Positions 1-7,733 of a stretch of DNA of 64,000 nucleotides are shown piece after piece. The position numbers and the translations under genes are program-made. This DNA is from Polaribacter marinus (GTDB taxonomy: Bacteria > Bacteroidota > Bacteroidia > Flavobacteriales > Flavobacteriaceae). The stretch is taken from the NCBI RefSeq assembly GCF_022662535.1, contig NZ_JAKQYM010000001.1, positions 62,001 through 126,000 on the forward strand, given 5' to 3'. The first letter of the stretch is position 1, and every line of letters begins with the position of its first letter. Below the pieces are notes generated by a model. That model did no database searches. It was not told the DNA's origin and worked only from the letters and a program-made list of their open reading frames with translations.

Positions 1-439
1 GTTTTTTTAAATCTATTGTATTTTGAATGTGGTAACGATTTGTATATTTTATTTCTTCTTTAAAATCTTCCCAAATACCGTGAATTTGATTTGTTTCAGA
101 GAGTAATTCTATCTTAATTTCAGAAGATACGTTACTATTAAATAATTCGGTAATATCTTCCATTTCATCTATAAAAATTGCTTTAAATAGTTCTTTGGAA
201 TCTTCAACTATATCTGTTGTAAGGTTAAAATCTTTTTTTAAAGATTGAGCTATATCTTGGTTAGAGCTAGCATCAACAGCGTATAAGGACAAGAAATTTC
301 TAAAAAAAGGAATTAACTCTCTAGGTGTATAAATAGATACATTTGTTGATTTACAAAAATTACAGTTACCAACTCTATCATCAGCATTTATTATACTAAT
401 GATATAATCACTAGTAAAACAGTTTACACAACAATTCAT
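1..439 (-). CDS. RES-domain type protein, N-terminal part (cut by window edge)
   Basis: The frame is open from an ATG at 439 to base 1, giving the first 146 residues. The N-terminus holds a zinc-ribbon-like set of cysteines (MNCCVNC at residues 1-7, GNCNFC near 30). The region near residue 120-135 reads IHGIWEDFKEEIKYTNR. This layout resembles the N-terminal (HEPN-like) domain of larger RES proteins. In characterised RES toxins the RES domain acts on NAD+. The catalytic RES domain itself would lie outside the window, so the toxin role is inferred from the N-terminal resemblance only. The start lies 2 bases after the stop of the upstream sce7725-like gene, so the two are very likely cotranscribed. 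Confidence 0.6.
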   Translation of the reverse strand, partial: MNCCVNCFTSDYIISIINADDRVGNCNFCKSTNVSIYTPRELIPFFRNFLSLYAVDASSNQDIAQSLKKDFNLTTDIVEDSKELFKAIFIDEMEDITELFNSNVSSEIKIELLSETNQIHGIWEDFKEEIKYTNRYHIQNTIDLKK

Positions 440-441
440 AA

Positions 442-1377
442 CTAAATGTTTTTAATTACTAATTCGATGTGATTCATAATTGACAACTTTTTTAAAGTGC
501 CAAGACCAGGGAAATGACCTCTTTGGTGCAAATCTCGAAAAGTATTTACTGCATTTGTTTGTATGTCTTGTTGGTTGCACCAAGTAACTAACTTATGTAT
601 GGCTTCAGAAAATTTACCACCAATATCTGATACATCACCATTAGAGTCAGACACAAAATGTTTTACTCTTATTCTATCATTACCATCTATATAAGATAAA
701 TGTATTGCTACAGCTCTAGGTAAAAATCCTGAATCGGAATAATTATCACCTATAGTAAGAAAATCGCCAAAACCAACAAAACCATCTTCTTGATAATATT
801 TGTATTCTTCAGAAAAGCTGCTTTCTAAATCAAGATAATCAGCATTTTTAGGCATTTCCTTAAAATAATCATCTAGTGATACTCGCGTGTTTTGAGCAAA
901 CTCTCTATAATATCTTCTACTTGTTTTAGAGAAGTAAATTAAGTTATAAACGATATTAAGATTTGTAGTAAGTAATTCTATATTATTACCGGAAACTTCA
1001 GAATTGTGAATTAAGGTAACACCATTAAAATTAAAATTCAGAGCACCTATAAAATCAATAAATGTTTGGATATTTCTTTCGGACTTATCATCCAAAATAA
1101 CAGCTAATTGGAAGTTCTCATAGCCTTGTAAACTTTCTGAAACTACATCAATAATTTCTTGATGTTTTCCTTTTAAATCGCCAACTCTAGGGTTTATAAT
1201 AATATTAAAATTAACATTTTTAGAAGCTAATTCTTTTAATGTTGATTTAAAAGTTGATGTACTTTTAACTGGTTCTATTACTGGTGAAGTTTTTAATATA
1301 TCATCTGAAAATATAGAGCATAAATCTCTTAATGCGATTAATTCAAATTGTTTACCTCTAACATATGGGAAATACAT
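442..1377 (-). CDS. sce7725 family / Beta_protein-like protein
   Basis: This 311-residue protein has the features I associate with the sce7725 family (Beta_protein-like). It begins MYFPYVRGKQFEL, has a P-x-IEPVK motif near residue 32 and INPRVGD near 61. A long conserved-looking stretch follows from GFGDFLTIGD (about 202) to AIHLSY (about 229), and the C-terminus carries GLGTLKKL near 301. No signal peptide or membrane helix is visible, so it is probably cytoplasmic. Its biochemical role is not known to me. Its first 40 bases overlap the end of the sce7726-like gene, and its stop is 2 bases from the RES-like start, which points to translational coupling. As far as I recall, sce7725 and sce7726 proteins are usually encoded side by side; here that pair is joined by a RES-type gene. 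Confidence 0.65.
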   Translation of the reverse strand: MYFPYVRGKQFELIALRDLCSIFSDDILKTSPVIEPVKSTSTFKSTLKELASKNVNFNIIINPRVGDLKGKHQEIIDVVSESLQGYENFQLAVILDDKSERNIQTFIDFIGALNFNFNGVTLIHNSEVSGNNIELLTTNLNIVYNLIYFSKTSRRYYREFAQNTRVSLDDYFKEMPKNADYLDLESSFSEEYKYYQEDGFVGFGDFLTIGDNYSDSGFLPRAVAIHLSYIDGNDRIRVKHFVSDSNGDVSDIGGKFSEAIHKLVTWCNQQDIQTNAVNTFRDLHQRGHFPGLGTLKKLSIMNHIELVIKNI

Positions 1378-2243
1378 ACTTTGCTTTTTTGGGATAAAAA
1401 ATTATCTAACTGTTGGTATTCATTATCAGAAAAGTTTAAAGAATAACATATATGTTTTAATGATTCTGGAATTTGTCTTTCTTTAAAACTTTCTGGGTTA
1501 GAAATATTTCTAAATTTTAATTTTTGAATTACTAATTTTTGAAATTCTAAAATATCAATATTTTTTGACAACTTAAGACATTCTCTGAATATTTGTGTAT
1601 TAGGCACATTTGGCACAGCATTAAAATATGATTTAATTATACTTAAATATTCGTCTTTTCTTAATGTTTTAAATAATGTTTCGTGGTTAAAAACTGATTG
1701 ATTTACTTTTGCTTCTTTTAAAGTTTTAAGTGCATTTCTATTAGTTAATTCAATAATACCAATATTAGAATTGTAATATTTTGTCAATAAATTAGGAATG
1801 TGTTTAGAGCTTGTTACAATGTAAATTTTATCAGCAAATTTTTCATAATCTGATATTTGTTTATCTAATTTCTCTAAACCATCAAGCTCTGTTTTTATTT
1901 CATAAATACGAGCTTCACCATTTAAAAGCACAAAATCTGCAATAGAATTACCTACTTTAAATTCATTTAAAGCAATGGTATTTTTAAGACTATATTTTTT
2001 AATTAAAAGCTTGTTAATTAGTACGTTTTTATAGACATATTCATTTTTATAAACCTTTAATAATGATTTGTAAATTTGATTTAGCACCTCAAGATTAGTA
2101 GTATTCTCATTAATTTTAGCATATCTGTTTATACGGTAAAATGTATCAAAATAATTATCTTCTCTTACTATTTTTTTAAAATTAGAGGCAGAAAATATTT
2201 GAGCTAAACTTCTTATTTGGGTTATGTCGCTAGTTTTGTCCAT
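1338..2243 (-). CDS. sce7726 family protein with PD-(D/E)XK nuclease-like core
   Basis: This is a 301-residue protein. Residues about 90-150 form a recognisable PD-(D/E)XK-type core: IADFVLL supplies Asp103, YEIKTEL supplies Glu115 and Lys117, and a helix with KQISDYEKFADKIYIVTS follows. This core is what I expect of the sce7726 family, and a nuclease activity is inferred from it, not shown. The C-terminal third (about 185-301) is helical, rich in Lys and Leu, and unassigned. The start is ATG at 2243, the first gene of the minus-strand operon, with about 120 bases between it and the ATPase gene upstream. The neighbours (sce7725-like, RES-like) and the location in an integrative element suggest a defence or toxin cassette. 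Confidence 0.65.
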   Translation of the reverse strand: MDKTSDITQIRSLAQIFSASNFKKIVREDNYFDTFYRINRYAKINENTTNLEVLNQIYKSLLKVYKNEYVYKNVLINKLLIKKYSLKNTIALNEFKVGNSIADFVLLNGEARIYEIKTELDGLEKLDKQISDYEKFADKIYIVTSSKHIPNLLTKYYNSNIGIIELTNRNALKTLKEAKVNQSVFNHETLFKTLRKDEYLSIIKSYFNAVPNVPNTQIFRECLKLSKNIDILEFQKLVIQKLKFRNISNPESFKERQIPESLKHICYSLNFSDNEYQQLDNFLSQKSKVCISHMLEVNNLN

Positions 2244-2363
2244 TATTCAACAAATTTACAAATTTCATTAAGAAGTCGTATAATTAACGACTTTTTCTGT
2301 TATAGATTTAAAACACGTCTATTTACTTATTATTGTTTTCAATATTTAAAAGCTATTAAAATT

Positions 2364-3026
2364 TTAACCTCGTTTGTCTTTACTGCTTGAATCGAAACTT
2401 ATTAAGTTAAACATTTGTCGCATTCGAGAACGTACACGATTACCATATCTTTCTTCTAATTCTTGTGCATTTAGGTTGGTTGTAGCGTGTGTTCTTATTT
2501 TTCTTTTTAGGAATAAATCGTAACGAGATAAAAGAATTTCTCCCATTACATTACAATCTTTACCAAAATGACGACCAGTTGATTCAACACCTAAATCATC
2601 AAAACAATAAAAACTACTATTACCATATTCTTCAATAGTTTTGTAACCAATATTATTAAATGCGAATGTGATATTTCTAGCAGGAATTAGTTCATACGGT
2701 TTTTGATGTGGTACCATAAACCTTAATAATTTCATTAAACTTGTTTTACCACAGCCTACAGGTCCCGATAATAATATCCCTTTGTTTGGATCTATTTCTA
2801 ATTTTTTGCAAGCCTCAAAATCACTTATAAAATAGACACATAGTTTATATAAAATAACCTCATCTTCTTCATAGATTTTAAAGTTTTTACCAAAGAGCAG
2901 CTTTCCTTTTGCATCAAGATAAATTAATATTTTTTTGAAATCGTATGAAATATTATTGTTATTAAATTCTCCTAATTGGTATTGAACACCTCCTTCTTTT
3001 ATAATATGTGGTTGTATCTTATTCAT
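2364..3026 (-). CDS. DnaC/IstB-like AAA+ ATPase (replication helicase-loader type)
   Basis: This 220-residue AAA+ ATPase shows Walker A GPVGCGKTS (88-96), Walker B FYCFDDLG (139-146), a sensor-1-like THATTNLN (179-186) and an arginine-finger region RVRSRMRQMF (about 197-206). The order and spacing match DnaC/IstB-type loaders. In mobile elements such proteins usually load the replicative helicase or serve the element's own replication. The gene follows the winged-helix protein gene at 3075-3740 on the same strand, with a 48-base gap, which supports a small replication module. There is no transposase nearby, so IstB of an IS21 element is unlikely. Confidence 0.75.
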   Translation of the reverse strand: MNKIQPHIIKEGGVQYQLGEFNNNNISYDFKKILIYLDAKGKLLFGKNFKIYEEDEVILYKLCVYFISDFEACKKLEIDPNKGILLSGPVGCGKTSLMKLLRFMVPHQKPYELIPARNITFAFNNIGYKTIEEYGNSSFYCFDDLGVESTGRHFGKDCNVMGEILLSRYDLFLKRKIRTHATTNLNAQELEERYGNRVRSRMRQMFNLISFDSSSKDKRG

Positions 3027-3074
3027 AGTTTTAGATAGTGAGTTACTGAAATAAGCGCCGTATGACGCAAAGCG

Positions 3075-3740
3075 TTATAAAGGCTCATTGTAGTTTTTGT
3101 TTTTACTTGTCTTTAGGTTGTCTTGATTTTGGCTAACTGCTTTTTGATTTATTTTTGTTTTTATTTCTTCAGCTTTTAGCATCCAATTTTTAGCAGTAGC
3201 TTGCCAATTGACAATTTTTGTTTTTCCACCTACTTTCCAACCAATACCTTGATAATGATTAAAAAATTTTTGAGCTTCAATTATTGGCCATTTTTCATTT
3301 TTAAAAAAAGTAATAACATCATTTTCATTTTTTGGCTGGTCAAGTTTATTAATGTTTTTATTAGTTTGTATATGTTTATTATTAGATACCAGTGCTTGTC
3401 CGTTTATAGGATTGTATGAGTCCATAACTTGTTTATAACTTGTCTCAAAATTGAACATCTTAATTTTACTTCCCTTAAATGGATTGTGTGATGGATAGTA
3501 AATAATATATTTCCAATGATTTAGCTCTTTAATACATTTATGATATGTTGATTTAGAGCCTATCTTTGAAAAGCTCATTACTTCTTCTCGATTGATATAA
3601 AATTCGTCTAAAAACCGATTGTTATTCCAGATTTGGAATAATGCTATATATAAACTTATATGTGTTGGATTTAAACGGTTGTCTTTAGAGAATTGAATAA
3701 ATACACCTTTTAGGTGTTTTATATAATTAACTTTTTGCAT
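3075..3740 (-). CDS. Winged-helix, replication-initiator-like protein of the mobile element
   Basis: This is a 221-residue basic protein. The N-terminal part (about 1-110) reads like a winged helix: residues 20-60 cover helices around HISLYIALFQIW and YINREEVMSFSKIGSKSTYHKCIKEL. A Lys/Asn-rich linker follows (about 120-140). The C-terminal part (about 140-195) contains FFKNEKWPIIEAQKFF and a Gly-Trp/NW-rich motif (GIGWKVGGKTKIVNW), which resembles the tails of DnaD-like or replisome-organiser proteins. The role in replication is inferred from this and from the adjacent helicase-loader gene. It could alternatively be a transcription factor; such proteins are often labelled as regulators or hypothetical. 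Confidence 0.5.
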   Translation of the reverse strand: MQKVNYIKHLKGVFIQFSKDNRLNPTHISLYIALFQIWNNNRFLDEFYINREEVMSFSKIGSKSTYHKCIKELNHWKYIIYYPSHNPFKGSKIKMFNFETSYKQVMDSYNPINGQALVSNNKHIQTNKNINKLDQPKNENDVITFFKNEKWPIIEAQKFFNHYQGIGWKVGGKTKIVNWQATAKNWMLKAEEIKTKINQKAVSQNQDNLKTSKNKNYNEPL

Positions 3741-3773
3741 AGAATAGGTGTTTTAGCTGCACTTAAAGTGGCA

Positions 3774-4052
3774 TTAAAACTTGTTGTGTATTCTATTGTC
3801 TTGCATTACTTTTTGAATATCATCATAATCGTAATAAATAACACCACCAACTTTAGTGTATGGTAACGTTCCGTTAATTCGTAAGTTTTGTAATGTACCT
3901 GGTGAAATACTTAACAGGTCGCGAACTTCTGGTGATTTTAACCATTTTTTAGTGGCTAAACCTGTTTTGTTATTGATGATTGTTTTAATACCTTCTAATA
4001 ATTCTAATTTGAATTCGTGAAGATCTTCGGTTGTAATAATTGTTGCTGCCAT
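3774..4052 (-). CDS. Excisionase-like helix-turn-helix protein (HTH_17 type)
   Basis: This 92-residue protein carries a MerR/excisionase-type winged HTH at about 36-85: KKWLKSPEVRDLLSISPGTL, then NGTLPYTKVGG and IYYDYDDI. The N-terminal 30 residues look like a short coiled coil. In Bacteroidota conjugative and mobilizable elements, proteins of this size and type act as recombination directionality factors or local regulators. It is the first gene of the minus-strand run with the replication genes and borders the palindrome-rich region at 4053-4371, which may contain its binding sites. Confidence 0.7.
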   Translation of the reverse strand: MAATIITTEDLHEFKLELLEGIKTIINNKTGLATKKWLKSPEVRDLLSISPGTLQNLRINGTLPYTKVGGVIYYDYDDIQKVMQDNRIHNKF

Positions 4053-4228
4053 AGTAAACGATTTAAGTTAAAAACAGCTACCACAACAAACTTTCGTTAT
4101 CAATGGCAGCTATTAAATTGATTTAATTCACGAGTTAGAATGTTTTTTTCAAATAGGTATTCGTGAATCTGTGATTTGACTTTCGTTTAGCAAATATGAA
4201 GTGAATTATTGAGTGTTTTTCACAAGTT

Positions 4229-4245
4229 ACACCCAACTTGGGTGT
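4229..4245. repeat. 17-base palindrome, copy 1
   Basis: The sequence is ACACCCAACTTGGGTGT: 8-base arms around one central base. Copy 2 at 4355-4371 is its exact reverse complement. Its GC-rich core stands out from the AT-rich surroundings. It lies 176 bases upstream of the excisionase-like start and could bind a dimeric protein. Confidence 0.7.
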
Positions 4246-4287
4246 TTTTATACGCTCATATTTAATGAGTTACATTGATTTGTTTTA

Positions 4288-4307
4288 ATGTTTTACTTGT
4301 AAAACAT
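4288..4307. repeat. 20-base perfect palindrome
   Basis: ATGTTTTAC and GTAAAACAT are perfect 9-base arms around a TT centre. It lies between the two 17-base palindromes and has a different sequence from them, so it may bind a different protein. Confidence 0.6.
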
Positions 4308-4317
4308 AGGCAATAAA

Positions 4318-4351
4318 AAAGAGCAAATACTATGATAATTATTTGCTCTTT
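4318..4351 (-). terminator. Rho-independent terminator after rteC
   Basis: Arms 4318-4328 and 4341-4351 (core GAGCAAAT / ATTTGCTC) form an 11-pair stem. Read on the minus strand the stem is followed by a run of T. It lies about 20 bases past the rteC stop. Confidence 0.65.
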
Positions 4352-4354
4352 AAA

Positions 4355-4371
4355 ACACCCAAGTTGGGTGT
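4355..4371. repeat. 17-base palindrome, copy 2
   Basis: The sequence is ACACCCAAGTTGGGTGT, the exact reverse complement of copy 1 at 4229-4245. It ends one base from the rteC stop codon, and the copies are 126 bases apart start to start. Confidence 0.7.
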
Positions 4372-5217
4372 TTATTCATCAGATTCTAGCATTTTATCTA
4401 CTAAAGACTCTTTTAGTTTATCAATGAATTTTGTTTGATTTATTTTGCGTGAACGGATTTCTAAAAAAGTTCTGTAATAATCGCCCAAACTAACGTTAAA
4501 CATTTGTTCGCAAATTAAGGCTACCTCTTTAATATCTGCTGTTCCACTATTTATTACTCCAGAACTATGAAGTGCATAAATGAGTTCTATTAAATCTGTT
4601 TTATTACCTGTCCAAAATAATTTTGATTGCTTTTGAAAAGCGTTATAATTTGCTTCCATACCATTGTTATTTTCAAGTTTATCAATTTCAGTTTTTAAAT
4701 AAATTATTAGCATATCATAAGCAAGAATTGTGGCTACAGTAGAATCGTGGCTTGTAGAAAATTTATCATCTGCGAAAAAAGAAAGAGAATCTGGAAATAA
4801 ACGAATATTAGCTTTTCCTCTTATAAAATATTCGTTATCCAAAAAAGTAGCACCTCGTCTATAATAATGATAAAACTCTAAATTATCATTAAAATAATTT
4901 TGCAACCTATCTATATGTTTGTTAAAATACTTTACTTGAGATTTGTTACTACTTCTTGGTCTTTTACTTTCAATACTAAATAATTTCACATAATAAATTA
5001 ATTTACTAAAAACTTGAGGCTTAATATTTTTGAAAAAATAGATTTCATCAGAAGTTGATGCTGATTTTCGTTTTAACAAAAGTTCTCTTATTTGTTCAAG
5101 AGCTCTTTGAGTTACCTTAATACCCTCTTCAGACTTCTCTAAAACGCCTTCAATTTCTTTTTCTAAAAAATCTAAATTAGAATCTAATTTTTTTACTATT
5201 CTTTCAATTTTTTTCAA
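4372..5217 (-). CDS. rteC: RteC family regulator of mobile-element excision
   Basis: This 281-residue protein matches the RteC family, known from CTnDOT, where RteC activates excision gene expression. Visible family features are EIYFFKNIKPQVFSKLIYYV (about 57-76), EFYHYYRRGATFLDNEYF (about 113-130), KFSTSHDSTVATILAYD (about 151-167), LIELIYALHSSGVINSG (about 206-222) and a C-terminal FLEIRSRKINQTKFIDKLK. The first 50 residues look like a coiled coil. The start is TTG at 5217: an in-frame stop lies a short way upstream and there is no ATG between it and the conserved region. The gene stands alone, ends in a terminator, and lies near the excisionase-like gene, which fits control of excision. 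Confidence 0.85.
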   Translation of the reverse strand: MKKIERIVKKLDSNLDFLEKEIEGVLEKSEEGIKVTQRALEQIRELLLKRKSASTSDEIYFFKNIKPQVFSKLIYYVKLFSIESKRPRSSNKSQVKYFNKHIDRLQNYFNDNLEFYHYYRRGATFLDNEYFIRGKANIRLFPDSLSFFADDKFSTSHDSTVATILAYDMLIIYLKTEIDKLENNNGMEANYNAFQKQSKLFWTGNKTDLIELIYALHSSGVINSGTADIKEVALICEQMFNVSLGDYYRTFLEIRSRKINQTKFIDKLKESLVDKMLESDE

Positions 5218-5306
5218 CTTACAGTAGTTATGAGGACAATAAATCTGGTTTGTTTAAAAATACTTTACTTTAAAAAAATTAAAATAAATACAATGACTTT
5301 AATTAT

Positions 5307-7259
5307 TTAACGCCATTGCATTCGTTGTAATCTTACAGCATTCAAAATTGCTAATAACGCAACACCTACATCAGCAAATACAGCTTCCCACATTGTTGCT
5401 AAACCACCTGCACCTAATATTAAAACAACTATTTTAACACCAAAAGCTAAAATGATATTCTGCCAAACAATTTTTCGAGTAGAACGACTAATTTTTATTG
5501 CTTTAACTACTTTTGAAGGTTGGTCTGTTTGGATAATGACATCAGCAGTTTCAATGGCAACATCACTTCCTAAACCTCCCATTGCAATACCTACATCACT
5601 TGCTGCTAAAACTGGTGCGTCATTAATACCATCGCCAATAAAGGCTATTTTATTTTTGGAATTTTGTTTTAAAGTTTCAACTTCATTCAATTTATCTTCG
5701 GGTAATAAACCACCTTTTGCTTTTTCAATGTTTAATTGAGAAGCTACTTTTTGAGTAATGGAATCTTTATCCCCGGAAAGCATCATTATTTTAGAAATAC
5801 CGACTTTGTGCAAATTGGTTATGGTTTCTTTGGCATCTTCTTTCAATTCGTCTGCAATGACAACATAACCAGCAAACTTATTACCAATTGAAACTAAAAC
5901 AATAGATTCTACAATAGTGTCGATTTCTTTTGCAACTTCAATATTATTGGCAGTCATTAATGCTTTGTTTCCAACTAAAACAGTTTTTCCGTTTACAATT
6001 CCTTTTAAACCTTTTCCTGCTATTTCTGAAACTTTGGTAGCATTAAAATCTGCTCCATTTGCTTTGTATTCTAAAATGGCTTTAGCAATTGGATGCGTAG
6101 ATTGCTCTTCCATCGCCATTAAGTATTTCATAAATTCAGTTTCTTCCCAACTGATTGCTTTTACTTTTTTGATTTTAAAAACACCTTTGGTAACTGTACC
6201 CGTTTTATCCATAACCAACGTATTAATTTTGGTCATAGCATCAAGAAAAGAAGCACCTTTAAATAGAATACCGTTTTTTGAAGCTGCTCCTAAACCACCG
6301 AAATAACCCAATGGAATTGAAATAACTAAAGCACAAGGACAAGATATTACCAAGAAAATTAAAGCTCTATACAACCAATCTCTAAAGACATAACCATCGA
6401 CAATAAAATAAGGTAATAATGTAACGCCTATGGCTAAAAACACAACAATTGGTGTGTAAATACGTGCAAACTTCCTTATGAATAATTCGGTTTTAGATTT
6501 ACGAGCTGTTGCATTTTGAACCATATCGAGAATACGAGCAATGGAACTGTCTTTAAATTCTTTGGTGGTTTCAATTTCTATAACACCATTGAGATTGATA
6601 CTTCCTGCAAATACTTTTTCACCTTTGGCAATGGTATCTGGTTTACTTTCACCAGTTAAAGCTGCTGTGTTAAATGATCCTTTTTCAGACAAAAAAACAC
6701 CATCTAAAGGTACTTTTTCGCCAACACGTACTTGTATCTTTTCGCCAATATTTACGGCTTCAGGATTTACAGAAACATAATCTTTATTTCGATAAACTAA
6801 CGCTTCCTTTGGTCTAACATCAAGCAATGCTTTAATGTTTGATTTTGCTCTATTAACTGCTGTGCTTTGAAATAATTCGCCTACTGCATAAAATAGCATT
6901 ACTGCAACACCTTCAGGATATTCACCAATAATAAACGCACCAATGGTTGCGATTGACATTAAAAAAAATTCTGTAAAGACATCACCTTTTTTAATACTTT
7001 TCCATCCTTCTTTTACAACAGGAAATCCAACAGGTATATATGCTATGATATACCAAACAATGCGAATCCAATCTCTAAAAAAATTAATATCAAAATAATC
7101 TAAAGTAATACCAATGATTAGCATTACAAAACTTACTATCGCTGCACTATATGCTTTAAAATTATTGGAACCTTTACTGTGATTATGACCATCATCGTGA
7201 CTGTGTTCTTTTTCAGAATTAGGTTTTATATCTCTTAAATTGAGTTTCTTTTTTTTCAT
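5307..7259 (-). CDS. zntA: Zinc/cadmium/cobalt-type P1B ATPase (ZntA/CadA-like)
   Basis: This 650-residue inner-membrane pump exports divalent metal ions with ATP. It has a His-rich N-terminus (HSHDDGHNHS, 19-28) instead of an HMA domain, the phosphatase motif TGES (202-205), the CPC metal site in a membrane helix (307-309), the phosphorylated Asp in DKTGT (351-355), the P1B His-Pro pair (389-390) and GDGINDAP (542-549). The last helix (FADVGVALLAILNAVRL, from about 628) carries the Asp expected in zinc-type P1B-2 pumps. It is the last gene of the operon with czcA, czcB and fur. Zinc/cadmium/cobalt specificity is inferred from the motifs and neighbours. Confidence 0.88.
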   Translation of the reverse strand: MKKKKLNLRDIKPNSEKEHSHDDGHNHSKGSNNFKAYSAAIVSFVMLIIGITLDYFDINFFRDWIRIVWYIIAYIPVGFPVVKEGWKSIKKGDVFTEFFLMSIATIGAFIIGEYPEGVAVMLFYAVGELFQSTAVNRAKSNIKALLDVRPKEALVYRNKDYVSVNPEAVNIGEKIQVRVGEKVPLDGVFLSEKGSFNTAALTGESKPDTIAKGEKVFAGSINLNGVIEIETTKEFKDSSIARILDMVQNATARKSKTELFIRKFARIYTPIVVFLAIGVTLLPYFIVDGYVFRDWLYRALIFLVISCPCALVISIPLGYFGGLGAASKNGILFKGASFLDAMTKINTLVMDKTGTVTKGVFKIKKVKAISWEETEFMKYLMAMEEQSTHPIAKAILEYKANGADFNATKVSEIAGKGLKGIVNGKTVLVGNKALMTANNIEVAKEIDTIVESIVLVSIGNKFAGYVVIADELKEDAKETITNLHKVGISKIMMLSGDKDSITQKVASQLNIEKAKGGLLPEDKLNEVETLKQNSKNKIAFIGDGINDAPVLAASDVGIAMGGLGSDVAIETADVIIQTDQPSKVVKAIKISRSTRKIVWQNIILAFGVKIVVLILGAGGLATMWEAVFADVGVALLAILNAVRLQRMQWR

Positions 7260-7316
7260 TGATACTTAAATTTAATTCAAAGATGCTTTAAAATTGACTG
7301 CAATGGAAGTGCATTG

Positions 7317-7730
7317 TTAGCTACTACATTTATCACAAATACCTTTTACAACCAAGTTGACGTTTTCAGAAACAAAACCATCAGGCACTTTTATTTGAGG
7401 TATTTTATGTTCTGTTAAACATATAGTTTCGTTACAATTATTACAATGAAAGTGTAAATGTAAATCGGTTTCAATTTCACAACTGCATCCTTGCTCACAA
7501 AGGGCATATTTAGTAATACCTGTACCGTCGTCTATTTGATGAACAATTGCTTTTTCTTCAAATGTTTTAACTGTTCTGTATAAGGTGGTTCTATCTGCTT
7601 TTTCAAAAGCATTTTCAATATCGCTTAATGTAACTGCTATTTGTTTTTGTGCAAGAAACTTATATATAAGTAATCGCATTGCTGTAACACGTATCTCTTT
7701 TGACTCTAATAATTGTTCTATAGTTTGCAT
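7317..7730 (-). CDS. Fur family metal-responsive repressor (Zur-like)
   Basis: This 137-residue protein has the Fur-family winged helix (about 1-80, with DRTTLYRTVKTFEEK at 46-60) and a metal-binding dimer domain with HLHFHCNNC (91-99) and a second CxxC at 132-135. The four Cys form the structural zinc site of the family. Its gene starts 3 bases after the czcB stop and precedes the zinc-type ATPase gene, so it most likely regulates this efflux operon in response to zinc or a related metal. Which metal it senses cannot be read from the sequence. Confidence 0.85.
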   Translation of the reverse strand: MQTIEQLLESKEIRVTAMRLLIYKFLAQKQIAVTLSDIENAFEKADRTTLYRTVKTFEEKAIVHQIDDGTGITKYALCEQGCSCEIETDLHLHFHCNNCNETICLTEHKIPQIKVPDGFVSENVNLVVKGICDKCSS

Positions 7731-7733
7731 AAT

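Larger units (their letters stand above)
4053..4371. other. Palindrome-rich intergenic region between the excisionase-like gene and rteC
   Basis: No gene is visible in these 319 bases. They contain two 17-base palindromes in inverted orientation (4229-4245, 4355-4371), a 20-base palindrome (4288-4307) and a hairpin followed by a T-run on the minus strand (4318-4351). Such density suggests a control site for replication, excision or transfer, but the sequence alone does not say which. Confidence 0.6.

Noticed and set aside
2364..3026. IstB of an IS21-type insertion sequence
   Set aside because: No transposase gene or terminal inverted repeats nearby; the neighbouring winged-helix and excisionase-like genes fit a replication module.
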